Assembly (NCBI GenBank): GCA_030123565.1
Contig: CP126122.1
Span: 1,933,001-1,997,000 of the forward strand
Origin: Nitrospira sp.
GTDB lineage: Bacteria > Nitrospirota > Nitrospiria > Nitrospirales > Nitrospiraceae
Direction of reading: 5' to 3'
DNA: 64,000 bases
A model generated the notes under the pieces. The model was not told the DNA's origin. It saw only the letters and a program-made list of their open reading frames with translations, and did no database searches. The number at the start of each line of letters is the position of its first letter. Positions within the stretch are counted from its first letter, which is position 1. The translations under genes were made by a program, and so were the position numbers. Below are positions 27,103-34,753 of this stretch, piece by piece.

Positions 27103-27648
27103 TCACTGCAGGGGAATCACTTCATCCATATCGATGTGAACGGTGGCGGCCTGCTGAATCAGGTGCACGCGGATGACAAGACAATCGTGGTTGGCCTTCC
27201 GGATCAACTGTCCCCGAACGCCGGTGAGAGGACCCCGTACCACCTCCACCAAAGCCCCTTCAGCCAGATAGTCGTGACGCTCGAAGGAACGCTCGCTTTC
27301 AGTCAATTTCCTGATCGCGGCGAATTCTTCCTCAGGAATCGGTTCCGGCACGACGGATCCTACGATGCGGATAATTCCGGGCGTCTGAAGAACGGGCAAG
27401 CTGTTCGTGAGGGAAAACCTAGCGAAACAGTAGCCGGAAAAGAGGGGGACCTCCGTCCAGACCTTTCGGTCCGACCATTGGCTCAATTTTCTCGCCAGCG
27501 GAAGAAAGGGTTCCACGCCGATGCCAGTCAGGCGATCCCGTACTAACTTTTCATGTCGGGAACGTGTGCTGAGCGCATACCAGCGAACGTTGGCATGGAG
27601 GCCTTCTGGAACAACGATTTGAGCGGCTGAACAAGGTACGTTCGACAT
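27103..27648 (-). CDS. Specialised NusG paralogue (UpxY/RfaH-type transcription antiterminator)
   Basis: 181 residues. The N-terminal NGN domain starts VRWYALSTRSRHEKLVRDRL and includes VPLFSGYCFARF. The C-terminal KOW motif is VEVVRGPLTGVRGQLI near residue 135. This order defines NusG-like factors. Location as the first gene of a long polysaccharide locus fits UpxY/LoaP/RfaH-type proteins, which load on RNA polymerase near the promoter and suppress termination within that operon only. It is too specialised to be the housekeeping NusG, which normally sits beside secE and ribosomal protein genes. ATG follows GAGGGCGA. No ops-like GGCGGTAG element was seen in the leader. Confidence 0.85.
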   Translation of the reverse strand: MSNVPCSAAQIVVPEGLHANVRWYALSTRSRHEKLVRDRLTGIGVEPFLPLARKLSQWSDRKVWTEVPLFSGYCFARFSLTNSLPVLQTPGIIRIVGSVVPEPIPEEEFAAIRKLTESERSFERHDYLAEGALVEVVRGPLTGVRGQLIRKANHDCLVIRVHLIQQAATVHIDMDEVIPLQ

Positions 27649-27915
27649 AGCTTCGCCCTCTGAGTCCCAGGAACGAGGCTCGGTTTTACAGGCTTGTCTG
27701 TGGGTTCACATCGGATAAGAGTGCCTTTTTTTTCAGAGCTATGTAGTGAACAACGCTGATACTTTTGTGCCGGTTGGACTACCGATACGTGGCCCTTGAG
27801 AACGAGGAAAAGAATACGCGTATTAATTCTGTCGTAATTCCGCAGCAGTGTGGTCGTTTCACAGGAACGGGCCTGATAAGGACACTAGTGAAGGCACCTC
27901 GTAGATTAGGCCGTC

Positions 27916-27931
27916 TGCACATTCTTGTGCA
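27916..27931. repeat. Palindrome in the divergent regulatory region
   Basis: Perfect 6-bp arms TGCACA and TGTGCA around TTCT. It lies about 270 nt upstream of the antiterminator start and 240 nt upstream of the regulator start. Confidence 0.35.
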
Positions 27932-28042
27932 CCTAGGTCTGCCTTGCTGTTGAAGCGACCAATCTTTGTAAATCGGCAACCGGCAACGATTTTCATGGGT
28001 CCACTGCACACAATTCATTTGCCTGAAACCTGTCTTGTGTGC

Positions 28043-28066
28043 GATCATGCGGCCCCGTGCATGATC
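28043..28066. promoter_or_regulatory. Perfect 8-bp inverted repeat, candidate operator
   Basis: GATCATGC and GCATGATC arms with an 8-nt spacer GGCCCCGT, so the arm centres are about 16 bp apart, suited to a dimeric helix-turn-helix regulator. It lies about 105 nt upstream of the LuxR-type gene. Confidence 0.5.
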
Positions 28067-28093
28067 GATCAATCATCTATTTAACTTAATATA

Positions 28094-28122
28094 TATTACG
28101 TAGTATTTCTACTATTACGTAG
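28094..28122. promoter_or_regulatory. Paired direct repeat TATTACGTAG with internal palindrome
   Basis: TATTACGTAG occurs at 28094-28103 and 28113-28122, a 19-bp period (close to two helical turns). Each copy contains the palindrome TACGTA, and the region between forms TAGTA-TTTC-TACTA. It sits 49-77 nt before the regulator ATG in AT-rich DNA, so it could overlap that gene's promoter and serve autoregulation. Confidence 0.5.
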
Positions 28123-28170
28123 ATCGATTGTGTTCGCTCGGCTCACGGCTGATGCTCGGTCAGGAGGCAC

Positions 28171-28881
28171 ATGATGAGCGGAATCAAGCAAGAAAAAACG
28201 ACGACGGTCGCAGTCCTGAGCAGCAATTACCTCCTGCGCCTCGGCCTGCAAAAAATCGTGGAGACTGAAACATGGATTCGGCTCATCGATGGCCATCCCT
28301 CCGCCGGCATGACCATCGATGACATGCTGACGAACGAACAGCCACACATCATGATCGTCGATATGGAGATTGAGCGCGACGTCACCGGACTGGTTCGAAA
28401 AATCAAGGCTGCCGTCCCGCTCATCAAAATTATTTTATTGAGCGGATTCGATGATGCGGACTCCATCCAGCAAGCGTTCGGCCGCGGCGTGGACGGCATC
28501 GTTCTGAAGGTGCAACCCTCAGCCGTCTTGATCGCGACGATCGACTACCTCGCGCGCCATGCCGACGTCACCATGCCGCCGATCGGAAAAGTAGCGATGC
28601 CCATGACCATAGCCAACGCGCCTGAGCCTCCGGCCTCGATCGCCGGAAACCCCGATCCATTGAAGTGGCCGGACGGCTTGACCGACCGAGAGCGCGAAGT
28701 CATCAGATTGATCAGCCAAGGGCTCTCGAACAAGGACATCGCCGATCACCTGTGCATTTCGAGCATCACGGTCCGCCACCATCTCACCAGCATTTTCGAT
28801 AAACTCGGCGTCTCCAATCGCCAAAAACTGCTCATCCGCGCACACCAATACGGAATCGTGGAACTGACGGCGCGAGCGTAA
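28171..28881 (+). CDS. NarL/FixJ-family response regulator with atypical receiver and LuxR-type HTH
   Basis: 236 residues. The receiver domain spans 11-130: Asp64 in IMIVDMEIE is the likely phospho-acceptor, Ser91 in LLSGF and Lys113 in VLKV match the conserved switch residues. However, the acidic Mg-binding pair normally after strand 1 is replaced by Ser-Ser (VAVLSSNY, 14-20). The C-terminal LuxR HTH begins LTDREREVIRLISQGLSNKD and contains the recognition helix SSITVRHHLTSIFDKLGV. An AGGAGG site precedes two ATGs (28171 and 28174). No histidine kinase is adjacent. Divergent placement from the polysaccharide operon suggests it controls it. The receiver may be phosphorylation-independent. Confidence 0.88.
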   Translation: MMSGIKQEKTTTVAVLSSNYLLRLGLQKIVETETWIRLIDGHPSAGMTIDDMLTNEQPHIMIVDMEIERDVTGLVRKIKAAVPLIKIILLSGFDDADSIQQAFGRGVDGIVLKVQPSAVLIATIDYLARHADVTMPPIGKVAMPMTIANAPEPPASIAGNPDPLKWPDGLTDREREVIRLISQGLSNKDIADHLCISSITVRHHLTSIFDKLGVSNRQKLLIRAHQYGIVELTARA

Positions 28882-29088
28882 GAAGCGTATCCCTGATTCA
28901 TGAGGTGCCTGTACAAAACAGGTCATGTCCCTCTCTCGCTGGTTCAAATCAGCAGGTTGGCACGAGATTGCGAGGGGAATCCTGGCTCAACGTATCCCCA
29001 CCGCAAGATCGATGGGAAAGGACCTCACCACTGCAAATAGCCGGCGGGTCACAGGACGTGATTGAGATTTACTGGAAGCAGTGAATAT

Positions 29089-29113
29089 CCCCGCGCACCT
29101 TTGAGGCGCGGGG
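29089..29113. terminator. Strong GC hairpin, possible terminator of the convergent transcripts
   Basis: CCCCGCGC and GCGCGGGG arms (8 bp, all G-C) with a 9-nt loop. It lies between the end of the regulator gene (plus) and the tRNA (minus), which converge here. Neither side has a clear T-run. Confidence 0.45.
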
Positions 29114-29173
29114 TCGAGCACGGAGTGAGGAAAGGGGCGCTGGAGGTGAGTATCCGCTCGCTCAGATACGATA

Positions 29174-29206
29174 AAACGAAAAAGAGCTCGCGGTCGCGCA
29201 AGCGAG
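29174..29206 (-). terminator. Rho-independent terminator of tRNA-Gly
   Basis: On the minus strand, directly after the tRNA 3' end, CTCGC and GCGAG pair around a 10-nt GC-rich loop and are followed by CTCTTTTTCGTTTT. This is a classical hairpin plus T-tract layout, with a short stem. Confidence 0.65.
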
Positions 29207-29209
29207 GTA

Positions 29210-29284
29210 TGGAGCGGGCGATGGGATTTGAACCCACGACAACTTGCTTGGGAAGCAAGGACTCTACCACTGAGCTACGCCCGC
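29210..29284 (-). tRNA. tRNA-Gly, anticodon CCC
   Basis: All cloverleaf parts are visible on the minus strand. The acceptor GCGGGCG pairs with CGCCCGC, and the D arm is GCTC-AGTGGTA-GAGT. The anticodon arm CTTGC-TTCCCAA-GCAAG gives anticodon CCC. The T arm is GTGGG-TTCAAAT-CCCAT with one wobble pair, followed by discriminator T. The CCA end is encoded (29210-29212). It lies about 70 nt downstream of tyrS on the same strand, so it may be transcribed partly by read-through from tyrS. Confidence 0.95.
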
Positions 29285-29328
29285 CCCTCGATGTAGAGGA
29301 GCCGAATCCTACGCCGACGCCCGGCCTA

Positions 29329-29350
29329 AGTCAAGGTAACCGCCTTGACT
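29329..29350 (-). terminator. Hairpin just after the tyrS stop codon
   Basis: Perfect 8-bp arms AGTCAAGG and CCTTGACT with a 6-nt loop begin 4 nt after the tyrS TAG. There is no T-tract, so it may be an attenuator or processing site rather than a full terminator. Confidence 0.5.
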
Positions 29351-29353
29351 CGG

Positions 29354-30571
29354 CTAGGCCTTATACTCCGCCACCGCAAACTTGCGGCGGCCGATCCGCA
29401 GGCGGAGCGGCTTCCCGGCAATCAAGGCGACAGCGGCGTTCGCATCGGTGAGTTTCTGTTCGTCGACTTCCACCCCACCCTGGACGATCAACCGCCTGGC
29501 TTCACTCTTGCTCGGCACCAACCCGGTCTTCGCAACCAAATCGACCAGGCCGATCGACGGAGCGGCGGCATCTTTCACATCCGACGATGTGAGCCGCACC
29601 TGCGCATCCGGTTGCTCCGGAAACTCGCGCGCTTGAAATTTCTGCTGGAACAGACCCCTGGCCTCGCGCCCCGCCTCTACCCCGTGGTAGCGAGAAACGA
29701 TCAACTGCGCCAACGACTGTTTCGCTTCCATAGGGTGACCGGCTTTGACCAGGGCCAAATCCTCGGTGGTCAGCAATTCATAGTACCGATACATCAGCGT
29801 GTCGCTGATCGACATGAGTTTCCCGAACATGTCGGCCGGCTTATCCTCCAGTGCGATGTAGTTGCCGACACTCTTGCTCATCTTACGCACCCCGTCGGTG
29901 CCTTCCAAAAGCGGCATGGTGATGACCACCTGCGCCTCCTGCCCATAGTCCCGCTGCAGGTCGCGTCCCATCAGGAGATTGAACTTCTGGTCCGTGCCGC
30001 CCAGTTCCACGTCGGCCTTGAGCGCCACGGAGTCGTACCCCTGGATCAAGGGATACATGAACTCGTGGATGCTGATCGGCTTCTGCTCCGTATAACGCTT
30101 GTGAAAGTCTTCGCGTTCCAGCATGCGGGCCACGTTGTAGTGTGCGCTCAGCTCGATCAAGCCGTCAGCCGTCATCGCGCTCATCCAGCGGCTGTTGAAT
30201 TCCACCTGTGTCTTCTTGGGATCCAATATCTTGAAAATCTGGCGCTCGTAGGTCATGGCATTTTCCAGCACCTTTTCTTTCGAGAGCGCGACACGGGTCT
30301 CCGACTGGCCGGTGGGATCGCCGATCATACCGGTGAAGTCGCCGATGAGAAAGATCACCTGATGCCCGAGGTCCTGAAAATGCTTGAGCTTGTGGATCAG
30401 AACCGTATGGCCGAGATGGAGATCCGGCGCCGTGGGATCGAACCCCGCCTTTACTCGCAACGGACGCTGCTCCTTAATCGAACGGGCCAGCTTCGATTCC
30501 AGCTCGCTCTGCTGAATCACCTCGACCACTCCTCGAAGGATGAAGTTGAGTTGTTGCGTAAGAGATGTCAC
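29354..30571 (-). CDS. tyrS: Tyrosyl-tRNA synthetase
   Basis: 405 residues, normal for the bacterial enzyme. It charges tRNA-Tyr with tyrosine in the cytosol. The class I signature HLGH is at 52-55 (in [11 protein letters not shown]) and KMSKS appears in [16 protein letters not shown]. The [10 protein letters not shown] and [16 protein letters not shown] segments form the tyrosine and ATP pockets. The C-terminal S4-like domain ends [12 protein letters not shown]. The start codon is GTG, overlapping the TGA of the upstream comEA-like gene by 4 nt (GTGA), implying coupled translation. The [13 protein letters not shown] stretch points to the TyrZ-like branch. Confidence 0.97.
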   Translation of the reverse strand: MTSLTQQLNFILRGVVEVIQQSELESKLARSIKEQRPLRVKAGFDPTAPDLHLGHTVLIHKLKHFQDLGHQVIFLIGDFTGMIGDPTGQSETRVALSKEKVLENAMTYERQIFKILDPKKTQVEFNSRWMSAMTADGLIELSAHYNVARMLEREDFHKRYTEQKPISIHEFMYPLIQGYDSVALKADVELGGTDQKFNLLMGRDLQRDYGQEAQVVITMPLLEGTDGVRKMSKSVGNYIALEDKPADMFGKLMSISDTLMYRYYELLTTEDLALVKAGHPMEAKQSLAQLIVSRYHGVEAGREARGLFQQKFQAREFPEQPDAQVRLTSSDVKDAAAPSIGLVDLVAKTGLVPSKSEARRLIVQGGVEVDEQKLTDANAAVALIAGKPLRLRIGRRKFAVAEYKA

Positions 30572-31107
30572 AGCGTTCCTTTGTGTGGAGAAAGCGATCT
30601 GGTATTGGTCACCAGGACATGGGGACGCAGGCGGTCGAACTTCTTGCGGCCGATCCCCTTGACCTCACGCAGATCTTCAACTTTGGTGAAGGGGCCGCGC
30701 AGGTTGCGGTACTCGATCACCCGCTGCGCCAACTTGGGACCGATGCCGGGCAAGGCCTCCAGATCCGAAAGGCTTGCCTGGTTGAGATCGACCCGGCGCG
30801 GCAGGTTCTGATTCGCCGCACGTGATTCATCAGGCAGCCCATCGCCTGCGGCCGGCGATTCAGATTCCTCTGCCTTCCGTGGGGCGTCACGATCCGATCT
30901 ATCCGGCAGAGGATTCACCGTATCAACCGGAAGGCTCGCTGTCTGCGAACTGCTCGTGAGCTGCTGTGGCACGGTCGGAACCGGCACGGCGACCGGCTGA
31001 ACCGATCGCTGCACCACCTGCCTCCCCGGTGTCACAGAGGCGATCCACAGCAATGCGCCCAGCGTCACGGCCAGCATCGCGAGCTTGATGAGGAGCGATT
31101 GCACCAT
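30568..31107 (-). CDS. comEA: ComEA-like helix-hairpin-helix DNA-binding membrane protein
   Basis: 179 residues from the ATG at 31107; a longer frame to 31239 would overlap lpdA and lacks conservation. It has one N-terminal membrane helix ([21 protein letters not shown]), a Pro/Ser/Gln-rich linker (about 30-105), and a C-terminal double HhH domain with [20 protein letters not shown] and [19 protein letters not shown]. ComEA captures incoming DNA in the periplasm for natural transformation. The comEC C-terminal part lies at the right end of this window, supporting that role. Standalone HhH proteins of this type are sometimes not competence factors. Confidence 0.78.
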   Translation of the reverse strand: MVQSLLIKLAMLAVTLGALLWIASVTPGRQVVQRSVQPVAVPVPTVPQQLTSSSQTASLPVDTVNPLPDRSDRDAPRKAEESESPAAGDGLPDESRAANQNLPRRVDLNQASLSDLEALPGIGPKLAQRVIEYRNLRGPFTKVEDLREVKGIGRKKFDRLRPHVLVTNTRSLSPHKGTL

Positions 31108-31192
31108 ATCAACATTGAACCAGATGGCCGGTGTGACGATGATGCATGTGACGGAATCGCTGTTGCACCGGTTCAGGGCTTCACCGGCGCCA

Positions 31193-32617
31193 TCAGGTCT
31201 CTCGCTTGCGCGCCAAGTGAATGGCCAGACCATGGACATCCTCCATGGCTTCCATGAGGCCTTCCGCGAATGTCGGATGCGCGTGAATCATGTCCGCGAC
31301 TCGGGAGGTGGTGGCACCCACTTGCATCGCCAAGGCCGCTTCATGAATCAAATCCGTCGCATGGGCGCCGAGGATGTGGACGCCGAGAATCCGATCGGTG
31401 TCCGCCTCCGCGATGACCTTCACCAACCCTTGGATGTCTCCCGTCGCCTGCGCTTTCCCCAACCCGCCATAGCGGAACCGTCCGATCCGGAGCGCCTGTT
31501 GTGGATCTTTCCCGGCCGTGAGACAGCGGTCCCGGGCTTCTTGTTCGGTGAGTCCCACCCGTCCGATTTCAGGTAACGTAAAGATGCCCGTCGGGATGAC
31601 CTCATAGTTGATCGAGCGAGGGCGGCCCAAGAAATTTTCTGCCGCCACCTTTCCCTGCGCCGACGCGACATGCGCCAGCATCGCCTTGCCGACCACATCG
31701 CCGATCGCGTAGACGCCCGGCACGTTCGTTTCCATCCGGTCGTTCACGACGATTTCTCCGCGCACCCCCACCTGCACCCCGACTTTCTCCAGCCCGATCC
31801 CGCGCGAGTTGAACCCTCGCCCGACCGAGACCAACACCTGCTCCACATTGAGCGACAGGCCGTCGCGTATATGGGCCGTCACCCTGTCCGGCTGTTTGAC
31901 GATGCTGTCGACCGTGACAGCGGTTCGAACATCCACACCCCGCTTCTTCAACTCACGTTCCGTCATCTGGCTGATCTCTTCATCCTCCAGCGGCAACAGG
32001 CGCGGCAGGAGTTCGACCAGGGTCACCTGTGTCCCGAGCCCGCTATAGAGAGAGGCGAACTCACAGCCTTCCACCCCTCCGCCGACGATCAAAAGGCTCG
32101 CCGGAATGTCCGCGAGGTCCAGGGCCTGCTTGCTCGTGATGATCCTGGTTCCGTCGATGGGAAAGAGCGGCAGGTTCGGCCAAGAGGAGCCGGTGGCGAT
32201 CATCACCCCGTCGGCCGTGACCTGAACGTCGCTGCCGTCCTGCTTGGCGACGCGGATCGTGCCGGCATCCAGCAACGCACCGGTTCCCTCCACATGTTCG
32301 ATGTTCCAGGTCTTGAAGAGCGTGGCGATCCCCCTGACCAACGTGGACACCACTTTGTTTTTTCGGGCGACCATGGCGGCGGGATCGTAGGTGATGGGGC
32401 CGTTGAGAAGGAGACCGACCTCCTTGGCCTTCTTGGCCTTATCGCCGAGTTCCACGACCGACAACAGGGCCTTGCTCGGAATGCAGCCGCAGTTCAGACA
32501 GACGCCGCCGAGCGCCTGGTTCTCGATCACGGTCACGCGCGCCCCCAGCTGGGCCGCACGAATCGCCGCTACGTAACCGCCGGGACCGGCACCGAGAATC
32601 GCGAGGTGTTTCGGCAT
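31193..32617 (-). CDS. lpdA: Dihydrolipoyl dehydrogenase
   Basis: 474 residues, the expected size. The N-terminal FAD motif is AILGAGPGGYVAAIRAAQLG. The redox disulfide is Cys40/Cys45 in GGVCLNCGCIPSK. A second Rossmann motif GGGVEGCEFASLYSGLG binds NAD, and the C-terminal HAHPTFAEGLMEAM provides the catalytic His-Glu pair. The enzyme reoxidises dihydrolipoyl groups on lipoylated carriers. The gene for such a carrier, gcvH, lies 72 nt upstream on the same strand, so the pair is likely a functional unit even though no gcvP or gcvT is present here. Confidence 0.97.
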   Translation of the reverse strand: MPKHLAILGAGPGGYVAAIRAAQLGARVTVIENQALGGVCLNCGCIPSKALLSVVELGDKAKKAKEVGLLLNGPITYDPAAMVARKNKVVSTLVRGIATLFKTWNIEHVEGTGALLDAGTIRVAKQDGSDVQVTADGVMIATGSSWPNLPLFPIDGTRIITSKQALDLADIPASLLIVGGGVEGCEFASLYSGLGTQVTLVELLPRLLPLEDEEISQMTERELKKRGVDVRTAVTVDSIVKQPDRVTAHIRDGLSLNVEQVLVSVGRGFNSRGIGLEKVGVQVGVRGEIVVNDRMETNVPGVYAIGDVVGKAMLAHVASAQGKVAAENFLGRPRSINYEVIPTGIFTLPEIGRVGLTEQEARDRCLTAGKDPQQALRIGRFRYGGLGKAQATGDIQGLVKVIAEADTDRILGVHILGAHATDLIHEAALAMQVGATTSRVADMIHAHPTFAEGLMEAMEDVHGLAIHLARKRET

Positions 32618-32689
32618 GAGAATTGATTCAGTAAACCATTGCCGAATGAGTCATTGATCGAAACCCCAATGATCCGATGATGCAATGGT

Positions 32690-33076
32690 TCAATGTTTCT
32701 GCTTGCTCAAAAACTCTTCGTACTGGGCGGCGGACATGAGCTGATCCACTTCAGTCGGGGCCGTGAGATCGACCACGGCCATCCATCCCTTGCCGTAGGG
32801 ATCGGAATTGACGGCCTCGGGATGGTCCTTGAGGTCTGCGTTGATCTTCGTGATCGTCCCGCTGACTGGTGTGTAAATGGTGGAGGTGGTTTTGGTCGAT
32901 TCCACTTCGCCGATCTGCTGGCCGGCCGTGACCGTCGTGCCGACTTTCGGGAGGTCGATGAAGACAATGTCGCCCAACGCATCTTGGGCGAAATGGCTGA
33001 TCCCGATCGTCGCCTGCTTGCCTTCGACGCGGGCCCATTCATGTTCCTGGTGGTAACGAAGATTGGACGGTATCAT
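32690..33076 (-). CDS. gcvH: Glycine cleavage system H protein
   Basis: 128 residues, full length. The lipoyl-attachment lysine is Lys62 in GEVESTKTTSTIYTPVSG, and the N-terminal HQEHEWARVEGKQATIGISH is the family start. The protein carries the aminomethyl group on its lipoyl arm between the P, T and L subunits of glycine cleavage. Its ATG follows GAGAGGAGTG. It is paired with lpdA (the L protein) without the other subunits. The lysine context is canonical, so it should be lipoylated. Alternatively it may act as a lipoyl carrier in another pathway or in lipoate assembly. Confidence 0.96.
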   Translation of the reverse strand: MIPSNLRYHQEHEWARVEGKQATIGISHFAQDALGDIVFIDLPKVGTTVTAGQQIGEVESTKTTSTIYTPVSGTITKINADLKDHPEAVNSDPYGKGWMAVVDLTAPTEVDQLMSAAQYEEFLSKQKH

Positions 33077-33195
33077 GACACTCCTCTCGGCGGTTACTGA
33101 AACGTTCAGTGCGGAATGACCCTGCGCGCACCTTTATGGGAAACGTTGTCCTGCCCGATGATGCCGCCGGATCGTAAAAGCTGCGGGACGCTTTG

Positions 33196-34746
33196 TCAAG
33201 GAACCGGCTCGTTCGACACCGGCACAAAGACGAGGTGGCGAATGTCGGGCGTACGCAGCTCATCTGCCTGCTGTGCGAGCCCCGTGAACATCCCGCCCCC
33301 ATGCTCGGCCGGCGTGCGGAGCAACACCCACCCTTGCGGCAACGTTTGCGGTTCGCCCTTCGCCTCCTGCACGACATCGCGGCTCCACCCCTTGTAAGAG
33401 CCGGCGAAGGACCGGACATCCGACGCCTCGCGGGATGGCCCTCCCAACAATAGGTCGAATCCACGCCGACGCGCTTCCGCCGCATCTTCTCCATAATTCA
33501 CCAGGGCGGAAGCCGGGTTGGATAGGGCCTCCGGATGGATCTCGATCATCAGGCGCAGACGCGGGAAGGCCTTCTGAAGATAGGCCCTGAACCGTGCCAA
33601 CACTTCGAGTTCCTGGCGCGCCTTCCACCCCACCCAGCGCCAGAGGGTTTTGTCGGAGGCCGGCGCCGCCTCATTCGGGCGTAGTGCCATGTGATCGCGA
33701 AGGGCCTGCGCCACATCGGAGGCCGGTTGATGGAAATGGGTTTCGAATCGGCGCAGCACGCCGTCGCTCACTTCATACGCAAAACTATTCTCGGCCCTGG
33801 CGCGAAAGACCACCCCATCCACTCCACTCTTTGCAAGGTCCAGCAGAAACTGAGCCATCGGCTGCTGGACGGAGGAAGACAGCAGGTCGAACTGCCTCCA
33901 GGGGTGGATCTTGCGTCTGGTCGGATCGTAGATGCGCATCAAGGAATCCGGACGGCGGTCTGAGAGGGGCGAATGAAACAGGTCGATGACCGCATAGACG
34001 GACAGGCCCAGCTCGTGGGCTTGCGGCACGATCACACTGTACCAGTCGACTAGGACCGGCCCGCGTGACGTGGCAAACAAGGCGCCCCCTTTCTCGTCTG
34101 ATGACTGACCGGCTGGGGCGGAACCGACCGGGACAGCGAGCCTGGTGAAGGACGAGTCGGGAGTGGCATCCAACAGGATGGCGCTGATCCCCTGCGCATT
34201 CAACTGTCGCACCCAGGATTCGACTTGAGACATCGGCGGCAGACTCTTGAAGGGGACATACAGGGCCGTATGGCCTGACTTGGCGCCGGTCGACAAGGCC
34301 GTCTGATTGCGCAAGGTCTCAATGCGATGTGAGGCGCGATCGGCATAGGAACTCCCGGTGGACGCGGGCACGCCCTCCGGACCGGCCAACGTGCGGTATT
34401 CTTTCACCGCCGCCGTCACCTCGCCCATCTGTTCGTAGGACTGCCCCAACTCCCAATGGGCTTCCACAGCGCGGCGGGATTTGGGATAGGTCGTGAGGTA
34501 CCGTTCGTAGAGATGGATGGCGGCGGAATACCGACCGTCGGAGAAGGCGGTGGAGGCCTGGTACCACAGCCTTCCCTCGGCCTCGATCGCCGGGTTATCG
34601 ACCGGCTGTGCGACGGGAGCCGGGGGCGTCTCCGCGCAACCGGCACAGATCAGCGCCATCACCGTCAGGACCAGCCGACAGAGAGCGGCTCGACGGCCGA
34701 GTTGAGACCGTCGAACATCGATTGCGTGAGGAATGTCCGCGCTCAA
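33196..34746 (-). CDS. Lipoprotein with TPR segment and PgaB-like glycosidase-type domain
   Basis: 516 residues if started at TTG 34746, chosen because GTAGGGG sits just upstream and it clears the ndk stop; no in-frame ATG gives a full signal peptide. Signal peptide with RRSQLGRR basic region ends in a lipobox LICAGC (Cys37). Residues 50-115 look like tetratricopeptide or YbgF-type repeats (YQASTAFSDGRYSAAIHLYE, AHWELGQSYEQMGEV). From about 165 a TIM-barrel-like region has WVRQLNAQGISAILLDATPD, ELGLSVYAVIDLF, GVDGVVFRARAE and LRLMIEIHPEA, resembling the GHL10/PgaB C-terminal family. PgaB-type domains cut or bind partially deacetylated poly-GlcNAc; that function is inferred. Confidence 0.65.
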   Translation of the reverse strand: MSADIPHAIDVRRSQLGRRAALCRLVLTVMALICAGCAETPPAPVAQPVDNPAIEAEGRLWYQASTAFSDGRYSAAIHLYERYLTTYPKSRRAVEAHWELGQSYEQMGEVTAAVKEYRTLAGPEGVPASTGSSYADRASHRIETLRNQTALSTGAKSGHTALYVPFKSLPPMSQVESWVRQLNAQGISAILLDATPDSSFTRLAVPVGSAPAGQSSDEKGGALFATSRGPVLVDWYSVIVPQAHELGLSVYAVIDLFHSPLSDRRPDSLMRIYDPTRRKIHPWRQFDLLSSSVQQPMAQFLLDLAKSGVDGVVFRARAENSFAYEVSDGVLRRFETHFHQPASDVAQALRDHMALRPNEAAPASDKTLWRWVGWKARQELEVLARFRAYLQKAFPRLRLMIEIHPEALSNPASALVNYGEDAAEARRRGFDLLLGGPSREASDVRSFAGSYKGWSRDVVQEAKGEPQTLPQGWVLLRTPAEHGGGMFTGLAQQADELRTPDIRHLVFVPVSNEPVP

Positions 34747-34753
34747 CGCGCCC

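Larger units (their letters stand above)
27649..28170. promoter_or_regulatory. Divergent regulatory region between the antiterminator and LuxR-type regulator genes
   Basis: This 522-nt gap contains no gene I can support. It must hold the promoter of the first polysaccharide operon (leftward) and that of the regulator (rightward). It contains an A8/T8 run at about 27725-27732, a TGCACA-TTCT-TGTGCA palindrome (27916-27931), an 8-bp inverted repeat (28043-28066) and a paired 10-bp direct repeat in an AT-rich stretch (28094-28122). The regulator encoded at 28171 is the obvious candidate ligand for some of these. Confidence 0.6.
28882..29209. other. Non-coding gap between regulator and tRNA-Gly
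   Basis: 328 nt without a supported gene. It contains a weak hairpin after the regulator stop (CCTGT-ACAAA-ACAGG), a strong GC-rich hairpin at 29089-29113 and the tRNA terminator at 29174-29206. Confidence 0.5.

Noticed and set aside
27725..27732. T8 run as a rho-independent terminator
   Set aside because: No stable hairpin precedes it on the relevant strand, so it is more likely part of the AT-rich promoter region.
29345..30811. 488-codon plus-strand frame opposite tyrS
   Set aside because: Shadow frame; tyrS on the other strand shows HIGH and KMSKS motifs.
31108..31239. Longer N-terminus for the ComEA-like protein
   Set aside because: It would overlap lpdA by 47 nt, has no conserved sequence, and the membrane helix begins right after the ATG at 31107.
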